This document shows positions 1 through 7,946 of a DNA stretch of 64,000 nucleotides, one piece after another (within the stretch, counting starts at the first letter, position 1; the number at the start of each line of letters is the position of its first letter). Origin of the DNA: Caulobacter sp. 602-1 (GTDB taxonomy: Bacteria; Pseudomonadota; Alphaproteobacteria; Caulobacterales; Caulobacteraceae); contig NZ_RRYI01000003.1 in the NCBI RefSeq assembly GCF_003931565.1, positions 434,001 to 498,000 on the forward strand, written 5' to 3'. Both the position numbers and the translations under genes were made by a program. Under the pieces are notes generated by a model. The model saw only the letters and a list, made by a program, of their open reading frames with translations. It did no database searches and had not been told where the DNA came from.

Positions 1-1
1 C

Positions 2-586
2 CTGGCCTGCGCCCTGCTGGGCGGCGGCATCCTGCTGGGCCTGGCCTTCGGGATCGGCGACCTGCGGCAGGTGGCCGCCGTCAGCGTCTACACCGTCGGA
101 CTGATCCTGATGCTGTCGCTGTCGACCGCCTACAACTTCGCCAAGGCCCGCTGGCGCCCGCTGCTGCGCCGCTTCGACCACGCCGGCATCTTCGTGATGA
201 TCGCCGCCTCGTACACGCCCTTCACCACCCAGAACCTGCACGGCTGGTGGGCCATCGGCATGACCACGGCGGTGTGGACCGTCGCCGGCGCGGGCGTGCT
301 GGCCAAGCTGTTCCTGCCGGGCCTGGACAAGCGCTTCTGGGTCGGCCTCTACCTCGCCCTTGGCTGGCTGGTGCTGGTCGCCATCAAGCCGATGATCGAC
401 GGCCTGTCCTGGGTGGCCCTGCTGCTGCTCGCCATCGGCGGCCTGGTCTATTCCACCGGAACCATCTTCTACCTGATGCGTCGCCTGAAGTTCCGCCGCG
501 CCATCTGGCACGGCCACGTGATCGGCGGCGCCGGCCTGCACTACGCGGCCGTCCTGGTGGGCGTGGTGCTGGCCAGCGCGCGCTAG
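2..586 (+). CDS. Hemolysin III (PAQR/YqfA) family membrane protein, 5' end missing
   Basis: Integral inner-membrane protein of the hemolysin III/PAQR family, whose biochemical role in bacteria is not settled. The frame is open from the left edge, so the N-terminus lies outside the window; a GTG at 71 is internal. What remains is a chain of hydrophobic segments, with family features FDHAGIFVMIAASYTP near the start and WHGHVIGGAGLHY near the end, which supply the conserved Asp and His residues thought to bind metal. The stop at 586 is 19 bases before the patatin gene, so the two may be co-transcribed. Family assignment is fairly sure; function is not. Confidence 0.85.
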   Translation: MACALLGGGILLGLAFGIGDLRQVAAVSVYTVGLILMLSLSTAYNFAKARWRPLLRRFDHAGIFVMIAASYTPFTTQNLHGWWAIGMTTAVWTVAGAGVLAKLFLPGLDKRFWVGLYLALGWLVLVAIKPMIDGLSWVALLLLAIGGLVYSTGTIFYLMRRLKFRRAIWHGHVIGGAGLHYAAVLVGVVLASAR

Positions 587-605
587 ACACCCCTGGAGAA
601 CTTCC

Positions 606-1874
606 TTGGATAAGGATCCCGCCGGCAAGATCAGCCTCCAGGGCTTCTTCAAGGACAGGAAGGCCACCGATCCGCTTCGCGGCAAGCGCCTGTCCGCGCC
701 CACCTCGGAGCGGCATGTGGAAGCCCTGGGCTTCCCGGGCGTGCGCCTCTCGGTCGACCAGGCCGACGACGCCCTGAGAAGCGCGGCCGACCGCCTGGCG
801 CCGGCGCGCTCGCTGATCGGCCGCGACGAGTTCAACATCCTGGCCCTGTCCGGCGGCGCGTCCGGCGGCGCCTATGGCGCGGGCGTGCTGACGGGCCTGA
901 CCAAGGCCGGCCGCCGTCCGGACTTCGCCATCGTCACCGGGGTCAGCACCGGGGCCCTGATCGCGCCCCTTGCCTTCCTCGGCCCGGCCTGGGACGAGCG
1001 CCTGACCGACGCCTATGTCGGCGGCCACGCGGCCGAGCTGCTCAGCTTCCGCCGCCTGGGAACGGCGCTGGGCCCCAGCATCTTCAAGGGCGAGAGCCTG
1101 GACGCCCTGGTCGAGACCTTCGTCGACCAGGAGATGGTCGACGCGGTCGCCGTCGAGCACCTGAAGGGCCGTCGCCTGCTGATCGCCACCACCAATCTCG
1201 ACAGCCAGAGGGCCGTCGTCTGGGACATGGGCGAGATCGCCAACCATGGCGGCGACGCGGCGCTGAAGCTGTTCCGCACCCTGCTGGTCGCCTCGTCCTC
1301 GGTGCCGGGGATCTTTCCGCCCAAGCTGATCGACGTCGAGGTCGACGGCCAGCATTATCAGGAAATGCACGTCGACGGCGGGGTGGCCGCGCCGCTGTTC
1401 CTGATGCCCGACGCCCTGCTGCACTGGCGCAACCTGGGGCCCCGCTTCCGACGCGGCCGGGTGCATGTGATCGTCAACACCGTGCTGGATCCGTCGACCC
1501 AGTCGACCCCGCCGGGCGTAGCCTCGATCATGGCCCGCAGCTTCGACACCATGCTGCGGTTCTCCTACCGGCAGGCGCTGAGCCTGGCCGCCGGCTTCTG
1601 CTCGCGCCATAACCTGCCGCTCAGCGTCGCCTCGATCCCGAGCAGCTTCGAGGGCTTCAACCTGCTGAAGTTCGAGACCGACCTGATGCGCCGCATCTAT
1701 GACGCCGGCGTCGAGCAGGCGATGCAGGGCACGGTCTGGACCAGCGCGGTCGAGGAACAGAGCCTCTGGCGCGGTCTCTTCAAGAAGCAGGTTCCGTCCC
1801 ACGCGGCCGGCACGGGCGTCATCATCCGCGACGAACCCGGGCCGGTCGGCATCGAGGTGCCGCTGGAGCCTTGA
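606..1874 (+). CDS. Patatin-like phospholipase family protein
   Basis: Predicted lipid acyl hydrolase of 422 residues using a Ser-Asp dyad. The patatin domain begins near residue 78 with the glycine-rich oxyanion loop LSGGASGGAYGAG (81-93). The nucleophile elbow GVSTG gives Ser114 and the catalytic Asp is Asp257 in HVDGG. There is no signal peptide, so it may act in the cytoplasm or on the inner face of the membrane. The start is TTG at 606; the frame has no better ATG before the domain. It follows the hemolysin III gene closely. A short hairpin (GGAGCC-TTGA-GGCTCC, 1865-1880) overlaps the stop codon and may help end transcription. The substrate cannot be told from sequence. Confidence 0.88.
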   Translation: MDKDPAGKISLQGFFKDRKATDPLRGKRLSAPTSERHVEALGFPGVRLSVDQADDALRSAADRLAPARSLIGRDEFNILALSGGASGGAYGAGVLTGLTKAGRRPDFAIVTGVSTGALIAPLAFLGPAWDERLTDAYVGGHAAELLSFRRLGTALGPSIFKGESLDALVETFVDQEMVDAVAVEHLKGRRLLIATTNLDSQRAVVWDMGEIANHGGDAALKLFRTLLVASSSVPGIFPPKLIDVEVDGQHYQEMHVDGGVAAPLFLMPDALLHWRNLGPRFRRGRVHVIVNTVLDPSTQSTPPGVASIMARSFDTMLRFSYRQALSLAAGFCSRHNLPLSVASIPSSFEGFNLLKFETDLMRRIYDAGVEQAMQGTVWTSAVEEQSLWRGLFKKQVPSHAAGTGVIIRDEPGPVGIEVPLEP

Positions 1875-1938
1875 GGCTCCCTCGCCCTTCCGGAACGCCG
1901 GGCGAAAAGCTTCAAGCCGGGCCTAGGCCCTCGCGCGC

Positions 1939-3912
1939 TCAGCCCGTCGACGGCTCGCCCTCGGTGGGGATCGGGGCCTCCCCCGCCGTCTCGTCCTCCG
2001 GCCCCAGGCTGGGCAACGGTGTCGGATTCTCGATGCGGGCCCGGATCTCGGGATCCTTCAGCAGGGCCACGCGCATCACCTCGCGGGCCCGGGGCGCGGC
2101 GGCGCTGGAGCCGAACAGGCCGCCATGCTCGACCAGCACCGACATCGCGTAGCGCGGATTGTCGTAGGGGGCGAAGGCGATGAACAGATTGTGGTCCTTC
2201 AGCCGCCAGGGGACGCCCTGGTTGCTGCGCGATCCCGTCTGGGAATACTGGCGCACCTGGGCCGTGCCGGTCTTGCCCGCCATCAGCACGTCGCCAAGAC
2301 CCAGCTGGCTCTGCTTGTAGGCGCCGCCGGTCGGATCGTTGGCGACCGCCGCCATGCCGTCGCGGACGATGGCCAGGTGCTCGGGCGGAATAGGCAGGTC
2401 CGCCACGGCGTCGCCATGCGGCTGGTCGACCCCGCCGATCGACTTGACGAGGCGCGGGTTCAGCGCCCGCTTGCCGTTGGCGAGACGCGCGCACATCACC
2501 GCCAGTTGCAGGGCGTTGACGTTGATATAGCCCTGGCCGATCCCGTACGGCACGGAGTCGCCGGGGTGCCAGACCGGGTCCTTCTTGAAGGCTTTCTTCT
2601 TCCACTCGCGCGAGCCGACCAGGCCCTTGCGCTGACCGGGTATGCCGAGGTCGAAGGTCTGGCCGAAGCCCATGGCGGTCGCCGTCGTGTGGATCGGATC
2701 CGGCCCGATGCGCAGCGCCATCTGATAGAAATAGACGTCGCAGGAGTTCTTGATGGCGTCATGCATGTTCTGCGAACCATGCCCGCCCTTCTTGTGGCAG
2801 TGCCAGGTGCGGCCGCCGAAGTACCAGCCGCCGGTGCACACGACCCGCTCGGTCGGATCGATCCCCGCGCTCAACGCCGCCAGCGCCACGGTCGGCTTGA
2901 AGGTCGAGCCCGGCGGGTAGACGCCGGTCATGGTCTTGTCGAGCAGCGGCTTGCGCTCGTATTCGGCCAGGGCCCGATACTCGGAGCCTGACAGACCCTT
3001 GACCAGCTGGTTGGCGTCGAAACTGGGCGTGGAGGCCATGCACAGCAGGTCGCCGTTGCGGCAATCGACCATCACGATCGCGCCGCTTTCCTCGCCCATC
3101 ACCTCCAGGGCGCGGTTCTGGATGTCGGCGTCCAGGGTGAGGCGGATCTCCTTGCCGGCCGTCGCGGCGATGTCGCCGGTCGGATCCAGGCGCACGACGC
3201 GACCTTGGGCGTCCACCTCGGTCTTGGTGGCGCCGGCGCGGCCGCGCAGGTCCTTGTCGAAGGCCTTCTCCACACCCTGCTTGCCGATCCGGAAGCCGGG
3301 ATTGTGCAGCAGCACCTGATCCTGGGTGCTGTCGCCTTCGGCGGCCTTGAGATCCCGGTCCGACGCCTTGGCGACGTAGCCGATCACGTGGGCGAAGGCG
3401 CCGCCGAAGGGATAGACCCGCACCTCGCCCATGTCGGCGGTGACGTTGGGCAGCTCCGGCTCGCGGATATTGATCCGCGAGAACTCCTCCCACGAGAGGT
3501 CTTCCATCACCACGACGGGCGCCTTGCGCGGGGCGCGGGCCAGCTCCTTCAGAACCCGCGCGCGGCGGGCCTCGTCGATCGGCACCAGCTTCTGGAGGTC
3601 GGTCATCACCGCCTCGGCGTCCAGGTCCTTGTCCTTGTTGACGATCAGCCGGAAGTTCGGCCGGTTGGACGCCAGCGACACGCCGTTGCGGTCGAGGATC
3701 AGGCCGCGCGGCGGCGGCGCCAAGCGGTAGTTGAACTGGTTGCCCGCGGAGAGCTTCTGATAGCGCTTGGCCTCGACCAGCTGCAGCTGGGCCAGCCGGC
3801 CGCCCAGCGCCAGCAAACCCATGCCCGTCAGGCCGCCCAGCAGGAACGCGCGCCGGTGGAACATCCCCTGGCGTTCGTTGACCTCGAAGAAGAAGATGGA
3901 AGGTTCGCTCAT
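1939..3912 (-). CDS. mrdA: Penicillin-binding protein 2 (peptidoglycan D,D-transpeptidase)
   Basis: Class B PBP that cross-links peptidoglycan during side-wall elongation with RodA/MreC. From the ATG at 3912 it has 657 residues: a short cytoplasmic tail, one membrane anchor (FLLGGLTGMGLLALGG, about residues 22-37), the PBP dimerisation domain, then the transpeptidase domain. Active-site motifs are visible: STFK with nucleophile Ser336, SCD at 390-392, and KTG starting at Lys547. An in-frame start at 3966 exists, but the 18 extra residues do not look like PBP2, and MSEPSIFFFEVNERQ is a normal beginning. mreB, mreC, mreD and rodA are not adjacent on the upstream side, which is occupied by a zinc-ribbon gene. 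Confidence 0.92.
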   Translation of the reverse strand: MSEPSIFFFEVNERQGMFHRRAFLLGGLTGMGLLALGGRLAQLQLVEAKRYQKLSAGNQFNYRLAPPPRGLILDRNGVSLASNRPNFRLIVNKDKDLDAEAVMTDLQKLVPIDEARRARVLKELARAPRKAPVVVMEDLSWEEFSRINIREPELPNVTADMGEVRVYPFGGAFAHVIGYVAKASDRDLKAAEGDSTQDQVLLHNPGFRIGKQGVEKAFDKDLRGRAGATKTEVDAQGRVVRLDPTGDIAATAGKEIRLTLDADIQNRALEVMGEESGAIVMVDCRNGDLLCMASTPSFDANQLVKGLSGSEYRALAEYERKPLLDKTMTGVYPPGSTFKPTVALAALSAGIDPTERVVCTGGWYFGGRTWHCHKKGGHGSQNMHDAIKNSCDVYFYQMALRIGPDPIHTTATAMGFGQTFDLGIPGQRKGLVGSREWKKKAFKKDPVWHPGDSVPYGIGQGYINVNALQLAVMCARLANGKRALNPRLVKSIGGVDQPHGDAVADLPIPPEHLAIVRDGMAAVANDPTGGAYKQSQLGLGDVLMAGKTGTAQVRQYSQTGSRSNQGVPWRLKDHNLFIAFAPYDNPRYAMSVLVEHGGLFGSSAAAPRAREVMRVALLKDPEIRARIENPTPLPSLGPEDETAGEAPIPTEGEPSTG

Positions 3913-3987
3913 TCCCGACTCAACCGTTCCTTGTCGAGACACCATCACGCCGCCAAACGGCGTCAAGGATTTTCCGGCGAGCGGGTC

Positions 3988-4326
3988 CTAGGCCTTCTTG
4001 AGCCAGCGTGCGCGCAGCTTGGCCACGTTCGGCGGGTCGGCGCGGAAGTCCGCGGCAAGGCCCAGACGGGCGTTGCACGACGGGCAGCGGACCGAGTCTT
4101 CGTCGGGAATGTCGGTCGGCGGGTCGAAGCGCGTGCCGCACGGCTTGCACTTCCAGTCCCCCGTCGGCGCGGGGGCCGGCGGCGGCGGCGGGGCGGCGTG
4201 GGGCGTGAACACGGTGGCGCGGGCCGACGGCTTGACCATGCGCTCGAGCGGCGGCGGCCCTCCGGGGGCGGCGACCGGGCTCTTGAGGCTCAGGGTCTTG
4301 CGGCGCGGGGGCTCGCTATCGCTCAT
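3988..4326 (-). CDS. Small zinc-ribbon protein of unknown function
   Basis: 112-residue protein with a basic, Ser/Pro-rich N-terminus (RRKTLSLK), a proline-rich linker near residues 45-55, and a C-terminal CxxC...CxxC zinc ribbon (WKCKPCGTRF and VRCPSCNARLG). It ends in a basic helix (KLRARWLKKA). It lies on the same strand as the PBP2 gene, 75 bases upstream of the preferred mrdA start, and may be co-transcribed. The zinc ribbon is seen directly; no function can be assigned. It could bind nucleic acid or a protein partner. Confidence 0.6.
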   Translation of the reverse strand: MSDSEPPRRKTLSLKSPVAAPGGPPPLERMVKPSARATVFTPHAAPPPPPAPAPTGDWKCKPCGTRFDPPTDIPDEDSVRCPSCNARLGLAADFRADPPNVAKLRARWLKKA

Positions 4327-4432
4327 GATCTCGCTGGACGGCTGGTGGACGGAACGGCGCTAGCTGCATGAAAGCGGCCCGGAACACAAGCTTAATAGGC
4401 CTTTGGCCTGCCCGCCAGCGCCTGGCGCCGGC

Positions 4433-5422
4433 CTACCACTGGGGCTTGAGGCTGAACGACAGGGCCACCACGTCGTCCTTCTGGGTGGCCAGGCCCATGA
4501 TGCCTTCCTTGGCCCTGATCTCGCGGTGGATATAGCCCAGCGAGGCCTGCATCGGGCCGCGGCGCCAGGCGACGCCGGCCTGGCTGTCGCCGATCAGCTT
4601 GCTGGTGGCGTCCTGGGTCAGGCCCGCGCGGCTCCAGTCGCCGTTCTGGCCGCGCAGCATGTTCAGGCCCACGGCCCGGCCGCTGGCGGCGGCGAAGATG
4701 TACCAGCGCCCGCGTGTCCCGAAGGTCGCGTTGCCGTCCTGGACGCCCAGAGCGTCGTTCACCCGCGAGCCCATGTTCTTCTTCTTGCCCATGCGCAGGG
4801 TGGCCCCGGCCTCGGCCGAACCGCCGGCCGCGCCATAGCCCAGCCCGGCGTGCGGGGTGACGTCGAGGGCGAACCTGCGGCCGTTCAGCGCCAGGGCCGA
4901 GGGCCAGCCGCGCGTCACGGTCACGTCGACCTCGCGCAGGGCGTAGCTGTCCGCGTTTTCGGGACGGGCCAAGGTCAGCGGCGCATAGGCGGCGGTCGGG
5001 GCCATGCCGGCCATCGAGACGCGGACCGAGTCGATCGGACCGCCGGCCTGGGCCTGGTGGCTGAAGGCGTTGGAGCGCCAGGTCACGGGACCCGCGCCGC
5101 CGTAGAAACGGTCGACGTCGAGAATGCGAGCGTCGCCGGCCAGGGCGGCGGCGGGCGACAGGGCGAACCCGCCCTCGACCTTGCCCTGGGGGGCGTCGAG
5201 GTCACGGGCCGCAAAGCCCGTGGCGCTTTCGGGATCGAGCGGACGCAGGCTCTCGGGCTTTACCTGGAAGGAAATCGGCGTCGTGGGCTCGGGCTTGGCC
5301 TCGCCAGCCTGAGGGGCCTTTCCGGCCTTCGCGGCCGCGCAGGCGACGCCGGCATGGCCAGTCGCCACGGCGGCGATCATCGCCATCAGGCAGAAAACGG
5401 TACGCTCCCCAGCGACCCGCAT
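4433..5422 (-). CDS. Outer-membrane protein, LpxR-like (lipid A 3'-O-deacylase family) candidate
   Basis: 329-residue exported protein from the ATG at 5422. A signal peptide (MRVAGERTVFCLMAMIAAVA, cleavage near HAGVACA-AAK) precedes a beta-rich body ending in ...SFSLKPQW, an aromatic C-terminus typical of outer-membrane barrels. The arrangement of a central region on growth of sheets (DVTVTRGWPSALALNGRRF, HAGLGYG) and a late Arg/Gln-rich strand section resembles the LpxR/DUF2219 lipid A deacylase family. The longer frame from 5572 lacks a signal peptide at its beginning and is rejected. The family call is tentative; an outer-membrane location is better supported than the enzyme activity. Confidence 0.55.
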   Translation of the reverse strand: MRVAGERTVFCLMAMIAAVATGHAGVACAAAKAGKAPQAGEAKPEPTTPISFQVKPESLRPLDPESATGFAARDLDAPQGKVEGGFALSPAAALAGDARILDVDRFYGGAGPVTWRSNAFSHQAQAGGPIDSVRVSMAGMAPTAAYAPLTLARPENADSYALREVDVTVTRGWPSALALNGRRFALDVTPHAGLGYGAAGGSAEAGATLRMGKKKNMGSRVNDALGVQDGNATFGTRGRWYIFAAASGRAVGLNMLRGQNGDWSRAGLTQDATSKLIGDSQAGVAWRRGPMQASLGYIHREIRAKEGIMGLATQKDDVVALSFSLKPQW

Positions 5423-5541
5423 CACGGATTCCCCAATCCAGTCGGACACCCAGCCTACGCTCGTTTCACAGCGTGTCCATCGCGGCGAAAACGCACAGGG
5501 TCTGAACCCGTTGTGACAGATTAGGGTTCCGGGAACGTGAA

Positions 5542-5569
5542 ACGGCGGCGCGATTTCCCGCGCCGCCGT
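5542..5569 (-). terminator. Intrinsic terminator-like hairpin after nrdA
   Basis: Perfect inverted repeat ACGGCGGCGCG / CGCGCCGCCGT with a 6-base loop, 40 bases past the nrdA stop. On the minus strand it is followed by TTTCAC; on the plus strand by CACTTTTT. Confidence 0.7.
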
Positions 5570-5608
5570 CACTTTTTCGGATCGTCGCCGTCAGAGGCGC
5601 GGCAAGCC

Positions 5609-7495
5609 TTACTGGCAGGCCAGGCACTCGTCGTAGTCGGTCTTGTCCGGCACGTCGAAGCCTGGAGCCGCCGCGACCTTGTCCTCGGCGCCGGCATAGG
5701 CCGCGCGCTGCACCGACTTGGAGCGCAGGTAGTACAGCGACTTCACGCCGCGCTCCCAGGCCATCCAGTGCAGCATGTGCAGGTCCCACTTGTCGACGTC
5801 GCCCGGCAGGAAGACGTTGACCGACTGGCTCTGGCAGATTTCCGGCGTCCGGTCGGCGGCCAGTTCGATCACCCAGCGCTGGTCCAGCTCGAAGGCGGTC
5901 TTGTAGACGTCCTTCTCGTCCTGGCTCAGGAAGTCCAGGTGCTGGACCGAGCCTTCCTCTTCCAGGATCGAACCCCACACCGCGTCGGTGTTCTGGCCCT
6001 TTTCCTCGAGCAGCTTCTCCAGATAGGGGTTCTTCACCGCGAACGAACCCGACAGGGTCTTGTGGGTGTAGATATTGGCCGGGATCGGCTCGATGCCCGC
6101 CGAGGTGCCGCCGCAGATGATCGAGATCGAGGCGGTCGGGGCGATGGCCAGCTTGTGCGAGAAGCGCTCCTTGGAGCCGCGGTCGGCGGCGTCGGGGCAC
6201 GGGCCCTTCTCTTCGCCCAGCGCGATCGAGGCCTTGTCGGCCTCGCGGCGCAGGTGCTTGAACATCCGCATGTTCCAGCTCTTGGCCAGGGCGCTTTCGA
6301 ACGGCACGTTCTGGCTCTGCAGGAAGCTGTGGAAGCCCATCAGGCCCAGGCCCACCGAACGCTCGCGCATGGCGGCGTAGGCGGCGGTCGAGGCCGCGTC
6401 CGGGGCGCGGTCGATGAAGTCCTGCAGGACGTTGTCGAGGAAGCGCATGACGTCCTCGATGAACGTCGGGTGATCGCGCCACTCCAGATAGGTCTCGGCG
6501 TTGACCGACGACAGGCAGCAGACGGCGGTGCGTTCCTGGCCCAGGTGGTCGGTGCCGGTGTGCAGCATGATCTCGCTGCACAGGTTCGACTGGCGCACCT
6601 TCAGGCCCAGCTCGCGCTGGAACGAGGGCATGGCGCGGTTCACCGTGTCGGAGAAGATCAGGTAGGGCTCGCCGGTCTGCAGGCGCAGCTCCAGAACCTT
6701 CTGCCACAGGGCGCGGGCGTCGACCTCACGCAGGACTTCGTTGGTCTTGGGCGAGCGCAGGCCGAACTTGGTCCCGTCGCGCACGGCGTGCATGAACTCG
6801 TCGGTGATCGACAGGCCGTGGTGCAGGTTCAGCGACTTGCGGTTGAAGTCGCCCGAGGGCTTACGGATCTCAAGGAACTCCTCGATCTCCGGGTGGTGGA
6901 TGTCGAGATAGACGGCGGCCGAGCCGCGACGCAGCGAGCCTTGGCTGATCGCGAGGGTCAGCGAGTCCATGACGCGGATGAAGGGGATGATGCCCGAGGT
7001 CTGGCCCTGGCCCTTGACCTTCTCGCCGATCGAGCGGACGCCGCCCCAGTAGGTGCCGATGCCCCCGCCGTTGGCCGCCAGCCAGACGTTCTCGTTCCAG
7101 ACGCCCAGGATGCCGTCCAGGCTGTCGTTGACGGCGTTGAGGAAGCAGCTGATCGGCAGGCCGCGATCGGCGCCGCCGTTCGACAGCACCGGGGTGGCCG
7201 GCATGAACCACAGGCGGCTCATATAGTCGTAGACGCGCTGGGCGTGGTCGGCGTCGTCGGCGAAGGCCGTCGACACGCGCGCGAACATGTCCTGGTAGGA
7301 CTCGCCCGGCAGCAGGTAGCGGTCTTCCAGCGTGGTCTTGCCGAAGTCGGTCAGCAGGGCGTCGCGCGAGCGATCGACCTGCACCTTCTGCACCAGCGCC
7401 AGTTGCGGGCGCTTGGCGGGCTTGATCGCGGCCAGACGGGCCTCGTTCCGGATGTTCGTCTTCGCCGCTTCACTGCCGTTCATGACCAAATCCAT
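5609..7495 (-). CDS. nrdA: Class Ia ribonucleoside-diphosphate reductase, alpha (large) subunit
   Basis: Reduces ribonucleotides to deoxyribonucleotides with NrdB, which supplies the tyrosyl radical. The 628-residue protein lacks the N-terminal ATP-cone found in longer class Ia enzymes, as is common in alphaproteobacteria. Key segments are visible: PISCFLNAV and AVCCLSSVN with the redox cysteines, NLCSEI with the radical cysteine, the substrate loop ANGGGIGTYWGG, PTASISIICG, and a C-terminal redox tail ending ECLACQ. The start ATG at 7495 has another in-frame ATG five codons in. No nrdB lies next to it, so the small subunit must be encoded outside this window. Two NrdR-like boxes lie 44-90 bases upstream. 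Confidence 0.96.
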   Translation of the reverse strand: MDLVMNGSEAAKTNIRNEARLAAIKPAKRPQLALVQKVQVDRSRDALLTDFGKTTLEDRYLLPGESYQDMFARVSTAFADDADHAQRVYDYMSRLWFMPATPVLSNGGADRGLPISCFLNAVNDSLDGILGVWNENVWLAANGGGIGTYWGGVRSIGEKVKGQGQTSGIIPFIRVMDSLTLAISQGSLRRGSAAVYLDIHHPEIEEFLEIRKPSGDFNRKSLNLHHGLSITDEFMHAVRDGTKFGLRSPKTNEVLREVDARALWQKVLELRLQTGEPYLIFSDTVNRAMPSFQRELGLKVRQSNLCSEIMLHTGTDHLGQERTAVCCLSSVNAETYLEWRDHPTFIEDVMRFLDNVLQDFIDRAPDAASTAAYAAMRERSVGLGLMGFHSFLQSQNVPFESALAKSWNMRMFKHLRREADKASIALGEEKGPCPDAADRGSKERFSHKLAIAPTASISIICGGTSAGIEPIPANIYTHKTLSGSFAVKNPYLEKLLEEKGQNTDAVWGSILEEEGSVQHLDFLSQDEKDVYKTAFELDQRWVIELAADRTPEICQSQSVNVFLPGDVDKWDLHMLHWMAWERGVKSLYYLRSKSVQRAAYAGAEDKVAAAPGFDVPDKTDYDECLACQ

Positions 7496-7538
7496 TGCTC
7501 AATCAGCGTGTTCCGGAGAAGGGACATGCCCCGGTCAG

Positions 7539-7585
7539 CCGCTATATCTTGTGGCTGAGGAGCCCCCTCAACCCACATATGGGGC
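7539..7585 (-). promoter_or_regulatory. Pair of candidate NrdR boxes upstream of nrdA
   Basis: On the minus strand the first box reads CCACAAGATATAGCGG (7539-7554), 12 of 16 matches to the NrdR consensus ACACWATATATWGTGT as I recall it. A second, weaker site (7570-7585, core ATAT flanked by G/C arms) is centred exactly 31 bases away, three helical turns. That spacing is the usual arrangement of tandem NrdR boxes at RNR promoters. Regulation by NrdR is inferred. Confidence 0.6.
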
Positions 7586-7897
7586 CACAGTGGTGAATGA
7601 CTCGTCAACGGCTCGGGCCCCAGTTTTTCGTTAACAACCTGTGAACGGCGCGAACTTGCGTAGGCGGGACAAGGGGTTGCCTGGCCGAACTTTTTTCACC
7701 CGCGACAGGACGCCGCAAGGCGCCCCAGGACATCCGCCCCCGGACAACGTCGTTCGTTAACAGGAGGGCCACAAGGGATGGTGGTCGGCGGTGGACGGCG
7801 CCCTCGGACGAGGGGGCGGAGGGGGCCAGGCGAAAGGCCCGGAAACCGGGGGTTCCGGGCTTCCAGGCGCGTCGGAAGGGCTCTGGACAAAGAGAAA
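7586..7897. other. Intergenic region between nrdA and ompA, no gene seen
   Basis: About 310 bases between the nrdA control region and the ompA terminator. It contains two GTTAAC hexamers (near 7630 and 7756) and GC-rich runs with partial dyads around 7790-7860. I see no convincing ORF or RNA gene. Confidence 0.5.
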
Positions 7898-7921
7898 GGG
7901 CCCGGCGTTTCCGCCGGGCCC
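7898..7921 (-). terminator. Intrinsic terminator after ompA
   Basis: Perfect 10-bp stem GGGCCCGGCG / CGCCGGGCCC with a TTTC loop, 25 bases past the ompA stop. On the minus strand it is followed by the T-rich CTTTCTCTTT. Confidence 0.85.
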
Positions 7922-7946
7922 TCCCGATAGTCAGTTCGATTCGATC

